From the NCBI GenBank assembly GCA_028868375.1, contig JAGWUP010000004.1:1-64000 (forward strand): a DNA stretch of 64,000 nucleotides. The letters are read 5' to 3'. The notes under the pieces were generated by a model. It was not told where the DNA came from, searched no databases, and worked only from the letters and a program-made list of their open reading frames with translations. The translations under genes were made by a program, and so were the position numbers. This document shows positions 16,462 through 24,251 of the stretch, one piece after another (position 1 is the stretch's first letter; the number at the start of each line of letters is the position of its first letter). This DNA is from Elusimicrobiota bacterium (GTDB taxonomy: Bacteria > Elusimicrobiota > Elusimicrobia > UBA1565 > UBA9628).

Positions 16462-17963
16462 CAGACCGGGACTTTGCGGGCCGGGGTCGCTCTGAGAATG
16501 CTGGGGGGCAGGCCGTGCTGGCCCATCGAGTGCTCGAAGCGCTCGGCGGGACGACCCGGATTAAACGGGATGTTCAGGATGCGGCGGACGTCGCGCTCGA
16601 GGGTGTCGCGCAGCTCGACCAAGCGCTCGGCCGTCAGGGCGTCGGTGAAGACGTAGGAGGTGTAGCCGCCGTCCGGATCGCCCTTGTAGTAGTCGGCGAC
16701 CTGGGTGTAGTCGACCTCGCGGCTGTAGAGCTTGTCGCCCGTGCCCTCGAAGGTGTAGACCCACACTCCCTCGCGAGTCGGATCCGCGACGGCGCGGTCG
16801 TAATACGGCGTGCCCGGATAGGTGGTGATGATCGTCACGTCGAAGTCGTCCGGCTTGGCCTCGAGCAGCCACTGGCGCGTCTCCAGCACCGACTGCTCGC
16901 TTTCCCCCGGATGGCCGATGGACATGAGCGCCTTGACCTTCAGGCCGTGGCGGCGCGCGATCTCGACGCAGCGCGTGTTCTCCTCGCGGGTGGCCTTCTT
17001 GTTGATGTTCTGCAGGATGCGCGGGGAGCCGGACTCGAAGCCGGTCAAGATCCAGCGAAAGCCCGCGCGGCGCATGGCCGCGGCCTGCTGGTCGTTGAAG
17101 AGCTGGGACTTCACGAAGCCGCGCAGCCGGAACTGGGCGCCGACCGCCTTCTGCGCCGCGGCGATCTCGTCCATCAGCTCCACCATCTTGGTGTTGACGT
17201 TGAGCTCGTCGTCGTAGAGCATGAAGCCCTTGACCCCGTAGCAGCGGTGCATCTGGAGTATCTCGTCGACGACGTTCCGGGTGGAGCGCGTCCGGATGCG
17301 GCGCAGCATCGGCGACTCGCGCCCGCCGCAGAAGCCGCAGGCGAAGGGGCAGCCCAACTGGGCGATCAGGCTCATGGCCGGCTCGCCTTCGATGGCGTAG
17401 CGGTAGCTGGAGGAGTCGAGAAGATGCCGCGCGGGGAAGGGGAGCTCGTTAAGCCTCTGGTTGGTCAAAAACAGCGGCGAGGCGGGGTCGTCGGCGTCGA
17501 CGAGGCCGGGTGCCGCGGGCTTGAGCGCCTCGAAGACGGCTTCCTCTCCGTCGCCCGCCACCAGGACGTCGAAATTTTCCGCGAGGACCTTAAAGGCGCT
17601 CTCGGCTCTGGCCGGCGCGCCGCGCCGGCGCTCTCCCTTGCGGGCCGCGTTGACCAGCGTGACGTGGGGGCCGCCCAGGATCAGGCGCGCCTGCGGCCGC
17701 GCGGAGCGGATGGCGCGCGCGATCTTGAGGGCGGCCGGCATCTGGGGCGTGGTGGCCGTCAGCCCGAAGACCTTGGTGGCGCTGCTCTTGGCGTGCAGCC
17801 GCGCCACCTCCTCGAAATTCTCGATGCCGGAGAGGTCGAGCATCTCGACGCTGCGGCCGTCCCGCTCCAGCACCGCGGCCACGCGCAGCACGCCCAGCGT
17901 CATGAAGACCCGCTCGTCGAGCAAGAAGAGGGACGGCGGGATGATCAGGCAGATGTCGGCCAT
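16461..17963 (-). CDS. second B12-binding-domain radical SAM protein
   Basis: A 500-residue protein. A B12-binding-like domain covers about 1-170 (DICLIIPPS start, LILGGPHVT). The radical SAM domain has CPFACGFC with cysteines 205, 209 and 212, LYDDELNVN, and later GFESGSPRIL and SIGHPGE. It is not a close copy of the gene at 3135-4703. The start is set at the ATG of MADIC; the in-frame ATG at 17978 lies inside the -10 box of a strong promoter and cannot be used from it. Family members modify lipids, sugars or cofactors; the substrate is unknown. It leads a six-gene glycan operon. Confidence 0.83.
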   Translation of the reverse strand: MADICLIIPPSLFLLDERVFMTLGVLRVAAVLERDGRSVEMLDLSGIENFEEVARLHAKSSATKVFGLTATTPQMPAALKIARAIRSARPQARLILGGPHVTLVNAARKGERRRGAPARAESAFKVLAENFDVLVAGDGEEAVFEALKPAAPGLVDADDPASPLFLTNQRLNELPFPARHLLDSSSYRYAIEGEPAMSLIAQLGCPFACGFCGGRESPMLRRIRTRSTRNVVDEILQMHRCYGVKGFMLYDDELNVNTKMVELMDEIAAAQKAVGAQFRLRGFVKSQLFNDQQAAAMRRAGFRWILTGFESGSPRILQNINKKATREENTRCVEIARRHGLKVKALMSIGHPGESEQSVLETRQWLLEAKPDDFDVTIITTYPGTPYYDRAVADPTREGVWVYTFEGTGDKLYSREVDYTQVADYYKGDPDGGYTSYVFTDALTAERLVELRDTLERDVRRILNIPFNPGRPAERFEHSMGQHGLPPSILRATPARKVPV

Positions 17964-17976
17964 GGGGGATGCGGTC

Positions 17977-18005
17977 ATTGTAACAGGCCCGTCGACGAGC
18001 GTCAA
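17977..18005 (-). promoter_or_regulatory. sigma-70-type promoter of the 17963-10848 operon
   Basis: TTGACG (18005-18000) and TACAAT (17982-17977) are separated by exactly 17 nt on the minus strand, 5 of 6 matches to each consensus box. The expected transcription start near 17970 leaves a leader of only about 7 nt before the ATG at 17963. The site lies in the 52-bp gap after tlyA. Confidence 0.7.
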
Positions 18006-18015
18006 TATCAAGCCC

Positions 18016-18750
18016 TTAGCTGGCGCCCAGAAGGTAAAGGAAAAGCTCGATGTTCCCCTTCGGGCCGCGGACGGGGCATTCGAGCAGGCCGGCCTCGCAT
18101 AGGCCCAGGGGCGGCAGCGCCGAGCGCACGCCCTCCACCGCGGCCGCGCGCGCGGCGGGGTCGCGCACGACCCCCTTGGGCGCGAGCTTGGGGCCGACCT
18201 CGAACTGCGGCTTGACCAGCGCCAGCAGCTCGCAGGGCCGCCTGAGGCAGGCGGCGGCGTGGGGCAGGACCTTCGCCAGGGAGATGAAGGAGACGTCGAT
18301 GACGCATAGCTCCGGCCTGGGGTCGAACTGCTCCGGGCGCAGCAGCCGGGCGTGGGTTTGCTCGCGGCTGACGACCCGGGGGTCGGCCTTGAGCTTGGCG
18401 TCGAGCTGGGAGGTCCCCACGTCGACGGCGTAGACGAGGGCCGCTCCGCGCTGCAGCAGGCAGTCCGTGAAGCCCCCGGTCGAGGCGCCGAGATCCAGGC
18501 AGACGCGCCCGGCGACTTTGACGGGGAAGACCGCCAGGGCGGCCGCGAGCTTCAAGCCGCCTCGCGACACGTAGGGGGAGCGGGCCGCTAGCTCCAGGGC
18601 CGCCTCCGGAGCGGTCGCCGCCCCCGCCTTGGTCTGCTTTTTGCCGTCGACTAAGACCTCGCCCGCCATGATGGCCGCCTGGGCCTTCGCGCGCGTGGAA
18701 AATAGGCCTTTCTCGACGAGAAGCTGGTCGAGGCGGAGCTTCTTCGCCAT
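18016..18750 (-). CDS. tlyA: TlyA-family rRNA 2'-O-methyltransferase / hemolysin A-like
   Basis: Methylates ribose 2'-OH of cytidines in 16S and 23S rRNA in characterised members. The 244-residue protein has an S4 RNA-binding domain at about 1-60 (RLDQLLVEKGLFSTRAKAQA). The FtsJ-like methyltransferase domain contains LDLGASTGGFTDCLL (SAM binding), VDVGTSQLD and LVKPQFE. The start at 18750 (MAKKLRLD) is preferred over the 10-codon extension because it matches the family N-terminus. It is divergent from the folate gene across a 28-bp gap. Its own transcript may run into the second radical SAM gene. Confidence 0.88.
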   Translation of the reverse strand: MAKKLRLDQLLVEKGLFSTRAKAQAAIMAGEVLVDGKKQTKAGAATAPEAALELAARSPYVSRGGLKLAAALAVFPVKVAGRVCLDLGASTGGFTDCLLQRGAALVYAVDVGTSQLDAKLKADPRVVSREQTHARLLRPEQFDPRPELCVIDVSFISLAKVLPHAAACLRRPCELLALVKPQFEVGPKLAPKGVVRDPAARAAAVEGVRSALPPLGLCEAGLLECPVRGPKGNIELFLYLLGAS

Positions 18751-18778
18751 CGCCCCAAATGATAGTATTTCGCCTGGC
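18751..18778. promoter_or_regulatory. divergent tlyA / folate-dehydrogenase promoter gap
   Basis: The 28-bp gap contains an AT-rich near-palindrome, AAATGATAGTATTT. On the minus strand TATCAT lies 8 nt before the tlyA ATG. On the plus strand TAGTAT lies 10 nt before the ATG at 18779. Neither side has a convincing -35 box, so these are only candidate -10 elements. Confidence 0.3.
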
Positions 18779-19639
18779 ATGAGCGGCGAGACGAAGATCC
18801 TGGACTGCCGCGCCGTGGCCAGGGGCTTTCAGGGCTGGGTCCGCGAGGAGCTGAAAGGCTTCGACAAGCCTCCGGCGCTGGCCACCCTGTACTACGCGCC
18901 CCGGCGCAACGAGGGCTCCCTGCGCTATCGCGAGCTCATCCACAAGGACGCGGCCCGGCTGGGCGTGGAGGCGCGGGACTTCGAGGCCGGCGACGAAAGG
19001 GGGCTTCTAGCGCTCATCAAGCGCCTCAACGCCGATTCCTCCGTGGCGGGGATCATGGCCTTCTACCCGATCGGCGGCCGGCTGCCGGACGAGGACCTGA
19101 TGGATTGCGTCTCTCCCCTCAAGGACGTCGAGGGCCTGCATTCCCTCAACCTGGGCTATCTCATCAAGTACAAGCGGTTTTTAGACGAGGCTCGGACGGT
19201 CAAATGCGTGGTTCCGGCGACCGCGAAGGCCGTCGTCAAGACCCTGCAGCATTTCGACATCCCGCTGGAGGGCCGCTTCGTCACCATCGTGAACAACTCG
19301 ATGCGGGTCGGCAAGCCCCTGGGCTTGATGCTGGAGAATCTCGGCGCCACGGTCGTCAAGGTGTACGACAAGACCCGCCCCTCGGACTTGAAGGACTGCG
19401 TCGGCCGCGCCGACATCGTGGTCACGGCCGTGCCCGACCCCGCTTTCCTGCTGGAGCCGTCCTGGGTCAAGCGCGGCTCGACGGTCATCGACGTGTCCTA
19501 TCAGGGAAACGTCGATGCCGCGGCGCTCAAGAGCCCGGCGGCGGTGACCGCCCGGGACAACCGCATCGGCCAGGTGACGCGCGCGATGATGTTCGTCAAC
19601 CTCGTCTATTGCGCCAAGGCGCAGCGCGCCGCCCGGTGA
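18779..19639 (+). CDS. methylenetetrahydrofolate dehydrogenase, MTD1-like (FolD superfamily)
   Basis: A 286-residue FolD-superfamily protein, but all three usual active-site positions differ. After Tyr50 the catalytic Lys position is Ile54. The QLPLP loop reads FYPIGG. KDVDG reads KDVEG. Yeast Mtd1, a monofunctional NAD-dependent 5,10-methylene-THF dehydrogenase without cyclohydrolase activity, shows the same changes in my memory of it (YFPVFG, KDVEGLN, VTIAML). Here the matching end is VTRAMMF. The Rossmann part is intact (RVGKPLGLMLENLGATVVKV, ADIVVTAVPDP). It probably oxidises methylene-THF with NAD and needs a separate cyclohydrolase. The GTG of the transporter overlaps its stop. Confidence 0.75.
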   Translation: MSGETKILDCRAVARGFQGWVREELKGFDKPPALATLYYAPRRNEGSLRYRELIHKDAARLGVEARDFEAGDERGLLALIKRLNADSSVAGIMAFYPIGGRLPDEDLMDCVSPLKDVEGLHSLNLGYLIKYKRFLDEARTVKCVVPATAKAVVKTLQHFDIPLEGRFVTIVNNSMRVGKPLGLMLENLGATVVKVYDKTRPSDLKDCVGRADIVVTAVPDPAFLLEPSWVKRGSTVIDVSYQGNVDAAALKSPAAVTARDNRIGQVTRAMMFVNLVYCAKAQRAAR

Positions 19640-20511
19640 GCTTGGTCGAGCTGGGGCTTTTCTACTGCGCCGCCATCTGGGGCGCCACCTTCTACCTGAT
19701 CAAGGACAGCCTCTCCGCCGTCTCGCCGGAGGCCTTGGTCGGCTACCGCTTCCTGCTCTCCGCGGCGCTGCTGCTGCCGTGGGTGGCCCGGCGCCGGCGC
19801 CGGACGCGCCATCTGGGGCAGGCCGCGCTGCTGGCCCTCCTGCTCTCGACGCTCTACGTCAGCCAGACGGTGGGGCTTGAGTACACCTCCGCCTCCAACT
19901 CCGGCTTCATCACCGGCCTGTTCGTCGTGTTCGTGCCGCTCTTCCTGCTGCTGTTTCTCGGCAAGCCCCCGACCAAGACTCAGTGGGCCGCCTCGGCCCT
20001 GGCCGCGGCGGGCCTATGGATACTCACCGGAGGCATAAAGCACGCCAATCGCGGCGACGGCTTGACCCTGATCGCGGCGATGACCTACGCCGGCCACCTC
20101 TTGGCCACCGACCGCTGCGTGAAGGCCGACGCCGATCTGGTGCTGCTGGCCTTCCACCAGTTCTGGCTGACCGGGCTGCTGTCCTTGGCCTTCGGCGCGG
20201 TTCGCGGCGCCTCCTTCGCCGTGCGCGGGACGGGGGCTTATTGGATCGTCCTGTTTTTGGCCGTCTTCCCGACCCTGTCGGCCTTCTTCATCCAGATGGT
20301 GGCGCAGAAGCGCTCCGCGCCGCTGCGCGTCGCGCTGATCTTCTCCCTGGAGCCCGTCTTCGCGGCCGCCTTCGCCTGGACCCTGGGCGGGGAGCCCTTC
20401 GTGCCCGCGCGCGCGGCCGGCGGGGCCTTGATCGTCCTGGCGATGATCGCGGGCGAGCTCTCGAAGCTCGAGTTGACGCGCGGCCGCCGCAAGGAGGTAT
20501 TGCCCGCGTGA
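19636..20511 (+). CDS. EamA/DMT-family transporter
   Basis: A 291-residue drug/metabolite transporter-type membrane protein with ten predicted helices as two EamA halves. The N-terminal FYCAAIWGATFYLIKDSL and EALVGYRFLLSAALLLP, and a second half ending in SLEPVFAAAFAWTLGGE, are characteristic. The exported compound cannot be told. It starts at the GTG overlapping the upstream stop (GTGA) and overlaps trmO in the same way. A shadow extension upstream comes from the folate gene. Confidence 0.83.
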   Translation: MSLVELGLFYCAAIWGATFYLIKDSLSAVSPEALVGYRFLLSAALLLPWVARRRRRTRHLGQAALLALLLSTLYVSQTVGLEYTSASNSGFITGLFVVFVPLFLLLFLGKPPTKTQWAASALAAAGLWILTGGIKHANRGDGLTLIAAMTYAGHLLATDRCVKADADLVLLAFHQFWLTGLLSLAFGAVRGASFAVRGTGAYWIVLFLAVFPTLSAFFIQMVAQKRSAPLRVALIFSLEPVFAAAFAWTLGGEPFVPARAAGGALIVLAMIAGELSKLELTRGRRKEVLPA

Positions 20512-21218
20512 GCGCGACGCAGCCGGCCGTGCGCGCCATCGGCGCGATCGAGTCCTGCTTCCGGGAGAAATTCGGAGCGCCCAGGCAGCCGCGGCTGGTC
20601 CCGGCCTCCCGCGCCCGCTTGCGCATCAAGCTGGAGTTCATCCCGGAGCAGTCCCTCAAGGGCCTGGCCGGCTTCTCCCATGTCTGGCTGCTCGCCTATT
20701 TCCATCTCAACACCAACAAGAGGTTCCTGTCCACGGTCCATCCCCCGCGGCTCAAGGGCAAGACCGTCGGCGTCTTCGCCTCCCGCTCTCCTCACCGCCC
20801 CAGCCCGATCGGGCTGTCGCTGGCGCGGTTGCTGGCGGTGGAGGGCGACACGCTGGAGTTGGCCGAGATCGACCTCATCGACGGCACGCCGATCGTCGAC
20901 GTCAAGCCCTACATCCCCGCCTACGACTGCGTCGCCGAGGCCTTGCCCGGCTGGACCGAGCGCGCAGACGCCAGAGAGCTTAAGGTCGAGTTCGCCGCCG
21001 GGACGCTCGAGCAGGCCCGCCGCAACCAGGGCCGCGGCGCGCCGCGCCTCGTCGATCTGATCGCGCAGGTCCTGCGCCAGGACCTGCGCAATCCCCGCGA
21101 CGCCTCGCAGATGCGGGAGGGCAAGCCCCTGGAGCTCTTCCTTTATAACGTCCTCGTCCGCTACGAGGTCCGCTCCGGCGCCGCCCGCGTCATTTCCGTC
21201 GACCCCGCTGAAACGTAG
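20508..21218 (+). CDS. trmO: tRNA (N6-threonylcarbamoyladenosine-37 N6)-methyltransferase TrmO
   Basis: Methylates t6A37 in threonine tRNA using SAM. The 236-residue protein has the TsaA/YaeB beta-barrel signature FASRSPHRPSPIGLSLARLL at about 85-105, DLIDGTPIVDVKPYIPAYD, and a C-terminal domain ending in FLYNVLVRYEV. The start is the GTG at 20508, preceded by a perfect AAGGAGG (20491-20497) and overlapping the transporter stop as GTGA. The window also encodes two t6A-pathway proteins, TsaE and TsaB. Confidence 0.87.
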   Translation: MSATQPAVRAIGAIESCFREKFGAPRQPRLVPASRARLRIKLEFIPEQSLKGLAGFSHVWLLAYFHLNTNKRFLSTVHPPRLKGKTVGVFASRSPHRPSPIGLSLARLLAVEGDTLELAEIDLIDGTPIVDVKPYIPAYDCVAEALPGWTERADARELKVEFAAGTLEQARRNQGRGAPRLVDLIAQVLRQDLRNPRDASQMREGKPLELFLYNVLVRYEVRSGAARVISVDPAET

Positions 21219-21220
21219 GG

Positions 21221-21859
21221 TCAGGCCTCGGATTTCAGTTCGGGGCCGAGCAGCCCCAACCGCCCCACAGCCGCTCTGAGATCGCGCCCAGGAACGTGGT
21301 GGATGGCGTTGAGGCCGCAGCGGCGGGCGGCGGCGACGTTCTCGGCGAGATCGTCGATGAAGAGGCAGCGCTCCGGGGGCGAGCCGGCCAGCGCGACGGC
21401 GGCCTCGTAGATGGCGGGCTGCGGCTTGCGCAGGCCGAGCTGGTAGGAGAGCACGGCGCCGTCGACCTGGCGGGGGAAGGCGTAGCGCCCGCGGATGAAC
21501 TCGTAGTGCAGGGCGTTGGTGTTCGACAGAAGATAGACGCGGCGGCTGCGCGAAAGCTGCCGCAGCAAGGCGTAATTGGCGCGCTCAAGAGAGAAATGGT
21601 CGCACCAAATCCGGATGAAGGCGTCGTAGGAGCCGGAATAGCCGAACTCGCTTTGAAAGAGCGCGTAGATCTGCGCTCCGGAGAGCTCTCCGCGCTCGAT
21701 GCGCCCGAGCATGGCGGCGTCCAGCAGCCGGCGCATCACCCGGATCGGATGGCGGCGGACGGCCCAGGCGAGCTTGGCCGCCATGGCGCGCATGTCGAAG
21801 CGCAGCAGGACGTTGCCGATGTCGAAGAAGACTGCGTCGATGGAGGCGCCCTCAGGCAT
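21221..21859 (-). CDS. HAD-superfamily hydrolase (YihX-like)
   Basis: A 212-residue HAD phosphatase. Motif I is FFDIGNVLLRFD, where the second Asp of DxD is Gly (FDIGNV), a feature shared by YihX-type alpha-D-glucose-1-phosphate phosphatases and relatives. Motif II is LLSNTN, motif III the Lys of LRKPQPAIY, and motif IV FIDDLAENV. The cap is alpha-helical. It overlaps the rluD end by 8 nt and is the last gene of the minus-strand run that begins at rarA or earlier. The substrate is unknown. Confidence 0.78.
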   Translation of the reverse strand: MPEGASIDAVFFDIGNVLLRFDMRAMAAKLAWAVRRHPIRVMRRLLDAAMLGRIERGELSGAQIYALFQSEFGYSGSYDAFIRIWCDHFSLERANYALLRQLSRSRRVYLLSNTNALHYEFIRGRYAFPRQVDGAVLSYQLGLRKPQPAIYEAAVALAGSPPERCLFIDDLAENVAAARRCGLNAIHHVPGRDLRAAVGRLGLLGPELKSEA

Positions 21860-22811
21860 GGGCCGGCTCCGGCAGGCCCATGCGGGCCAGGCAAGCCTTG
21901 AAATCTGGCGGCAGCGGGGCGCTTATCGTCAGGGGCTCGTCGGTGACGGGATGCGGCAGCGAGAGCTCGCGCGCGTGGAGCATCTGGCGCGCGGCGCCGA
22001 GGGCCTCCAGGTCGTCGGCGCTCAGGGTTCGGCGGACGGCCTTCAGGTAGCACTCGCCGCCGCCGGCGTAGAGCTTGTCGCCGATAATGGGGTGCCCCAG
22101 CCAGGCCAGGTGGGCGCGGATCTGGTGCAGGCGGCCCGTGCGCGGCCGGGCCGCCAATAGCGAGGCGGAGCCCGCGCGGGCCAGGCGCTCGAACTCCGTG
22201 ACGGCCGGCAGGCCGCGCCCGACGGCCTGCTTGACCTTGATGGCGCCGCCGTCTCGCTCCAGCGGCTGATCGACGCGTTTCAGCCGCCAGGAAACCTCGC
22301 CCGCGACGACGGCCAGGTAGGTCTTGCGCGGGCGGCGCGCCGTAAAGGAATCGGTCAGCAGGCGGGCGGTGGCCGCGTCCTTGGCCAGCAGCAAGACCCC
22401 GCTGGTCTCCCGGTCGAGCCGATGGGCCAGATGGAGCCGCAATTGCGGCCGCTGTCGGCGCAGGACCGTCGTCACCGCGTTGTCGACGATCCGGTCGGTG
22501 GGATGGCTGAGCATCTGGCCGGGCTTGTGGACGGCCATGAGCCAATCGTCCTCGAAGAGGACGGCCAGCCGCTCCGCTGCCGGCGGCGGCTGCTCGTGCT
22601 TGGGATAGCGCACGATCACGGTCTGGCCTGAGGCGAGGCGGGTGGCGGCCTTGACGCTCCGTCCGGCCACGCTGACCTGCCCCGCGGCGATGAGCCTCTG
22701 CACGGCCCGGCGCGAGTAGCGATGCAGCCTGTCGGCCAGATAGGCGTCGAGGCGCCAGCCGTCCCGCGGCTTCTGCACCTCGAAGGGCACCGCGACCCAG
22801 GCCTGGCTCAC
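21852..22811 (-). CDS. RluA/RluD-family 23S rRNA pseudouridine synthase
   Basis: Isomerises uridines in rRNA (or tRNA for RluA-type relatives). An S4-like domain covers about 15-75 (RLDAYLADRLHRYSRRAVQRLI). The catalytic domain has AVHKPGQMLSHP and the HRLDRETSGVLLLAK motif containing the nucleophilic Asp. RTGRLHQIRAHLAWLGHPIIGD is the next family block. The 319-residue length is normal. The start is a GTG that overlaps the xseB stop (GTGA). Confidence 0.88.
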   Translation of the reverse strand: MSQAWVAVPFEVQKPRDGWRLDAYLADRLHRYSRRAVQRLIAAGQVSVAGRSVKAATRLASGQTVIVRYPKHEQPPPAAERLAVLFEDDWLMAVHKPGQMLSHPTDRIVDNAVTTVLRRQRPQLRLHLAHRLDRETSGVLLLAKDAATARLLTDSFTARRPRKTYLAVVAGEVSWRLKRVDQPLERDGGAIKVKQAVGRGLPAVTEFERLARAGSASLLAARPRTGRLHQIRAHLAWLGHPIIGDKLYAGGGECYLKAVRRTLSADDLEALGAARQMLHARELSLPHPVTDEPLTISAPLPPDFKACLARMGLPEPAHA

Positions 22812-23050
22812 CGCCGCTCGGTGAAGGGGGTCTTGGCGGACTTGCCGTTCTGCTGCGTCAACACCTCGACCTTCTGCTTGGCCTCCTGGAGCTGCTGCGC
22901 CAGGGTCTTGGCCAGCGTGATGCCCTGCTCGAAAATCTCCAAGGATTCCTCAAGGCCCTTCTCGCCGCCCTCCAGCTCGCGCACGAGTTCCTCGAGCTTT
23001 TGGAGTGACGCCTCGAACGAATCTTTTTTAGCCGCCCCTGACTTGTTCAT
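22808..23050 (-). CDS. xseB: exodeoxyribonuclease VII small subunit
   Basis: An 80-residue, helical, Glu- and Lys-rich protein. FEASLQKLEELVRELEGGE and LEESLEIFEQGITLAKTL match the XseB pattern. It pairs with XseA to form the exonuclease that degrades single-stranded DNA to oligonucleotides. Its start overlaps the end of xseA by 23 nt, which fits stoichiometric co-translation. Confidence 0.92.
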   Translation of the reverse strand: MNKSGAAKKDSFEASLQKLEELVRELEGGEKGLEESLEIFEQGITLAKTLAQQLQEAKQKVEVLTQQNGKSAKTPFTERR

Positions 23051-24251
23051 CGCTCACCTCGCATAGAATTTGCCCCTCGGCCAGGCGCAGGCTCAGGGCC
23101 TCGCCCCGCCGCACCTGCCGGCTCGAGCGCACGATCGAGCCGTCTGCCTTTCGCGCGATGGCGTAGCCGCGCCCGAGGACCTTGAGCGGCGAGAAGGCGT
23201 CCAGGCGCTGGGCCTGCAGCGCCAGGTCCTTGTCGGCGTGCAGGAGCCGGCGGCGCATGGCCTCCGGCAGGCGCCCATAGAGCTCGTCGACGCGGCGCAT
23301 GCGCTCCTCGTAGAGCCGGTAGGGGCTTTGCAGGAAGGGGTGGCGGCGCAAGGCCTCCAGGCGCTGGCCGAGGCGCTCGATGGCGTGGCGCAGCGACGCC
23401 TCCATGCCGGCGGCGGAGGACTCGATTTGCTCGAGGACGGCGTCCCGATCGGGCACGGCCAGCTCGGCGGCCGCCGAGGGCGTCGGCGCGCGCATGTCGG
23501 CGACGAAATCCGAGATGGTCGTGTCGGTCTCATGCCCCACGCAGGAGATGACGGGGATGCGCGAGGCCGCGATGGCGCGCGCGACGACCTCCTCGTTGAA
23601 GGCCCACAGGTCCTCCAGGGATCCGCCGCCGCGGCCGACCAGCAACAGCTCCAGCTCCGGGAACTGGCGGTTGAGGCGCTCGATGGCGGAGGCGATCTCG
23701 TCCTTGGCCGCCTCGCCCTGCACGCTGACCGGGGCGATCAGTATCTCCAAGGCCGGCCAGCGCCGGCCCAGCACCGACAGGATGTCGCGCAGGGCCGCGC
23801 CCTGCAGGGAGGTGACGACGCCCAAGCGTTGCGGAATGCGCGGCAGCGGCCGCTTGCGCGAGGCCTCGAAGAGGCCCTCCGCCTCCAGCTTGGCCTTGAG
23901 CTGCTCGAAGGCCAACTGCAGCGAGCCCTTCTCCTTGGGCTCGACGGCGGAGAGGATCAATTGCAGGTCGCCGCGCGGCGGGTAGCACGACACGCGCGCG
24001 CGCGCCAGCACCTTCAGGCCGTCCTCCAGCCGGAAGCGCAGGTTCCAGGCCGCGCCCTTGAACAGCACGGCCCGAAGCTGGCTGGCCTCGTCCTTGAGGG
24101 TCAGATAGGTGTGGCCGGAGGGATAGGTCTTGCAGTTGGAGATCTCGCCCTCCACCCAGACGTCGGGGAAAGCGCCCTCGAGGATGTCGTGGACCGCGGC
24201 GGCCAACTGGCTGACGGTCAGGGCCGTCCTCATGGAGGGCGCGCTAGCCAC
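23028..24251 (-). CDS. xseA: exodeoxyribonuclease VII large subunit
   Basis: A 407-residue catalytic subunit. The OB-fold domain is at about 10-110 (VWVEGEISNCKTYPSGHTYL). The catalytic region includes LGVVTSLQGAALRDIL, LLVGRGGGSLEDLWAFNEE and SCVGHETDTTISDFVAD, all characteristic. Helical segments and a short GRGYAIARKADG C-terminal domain follow. The start used is a GTG with a GAGGAAGG stretch upstream; an ATG six codons later (MRTALTV) is a plausible alternative. It overlaps rarA by 8 nt. Confidence 0.93.
   Translation of the reverse strand: MASAPSMRTALTVSQLAAAVHDILEGAFPDVWVEGEISNCKTYPSGHTYLTLKDEASQLRAVLFKGAAWNLRFRLEDGLKVLARARVSCYPPRGDLQLILSAVEPKEKGSLQLAFEQLKAKLEAEGLFEASRKRPLPRIPQRLGVVTSLQGAALRDILSVLGRRWPALEILIAPVSVQGEAAKDEIASAIERLNRQFPELELLLVGRGGGSLEDLWAFNEEVVARAIAASRIPVISCVGHETDTTISDFVADMRAPTPSAAAELAVPDRDAVLEQIESSAAGMEASLRHAIERLGQRLEALRRHPFLQSPYRLYEERMRRVDELYGRLPEAMRRRLLHADKDLALQAQRLDAFSPLKVLGRGYAIARKADGSIVRSSRQVRRGEALSLRLAEGQILCEVSDEQVRGG

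Noticed and set aside
16461-17978. ATG at 17978 as the start of the second radical SAM gene
   Set aside because: That ATG lies within the TACAAT -10 box of a well-formed promoter, so a transcript from it could not include the codon.
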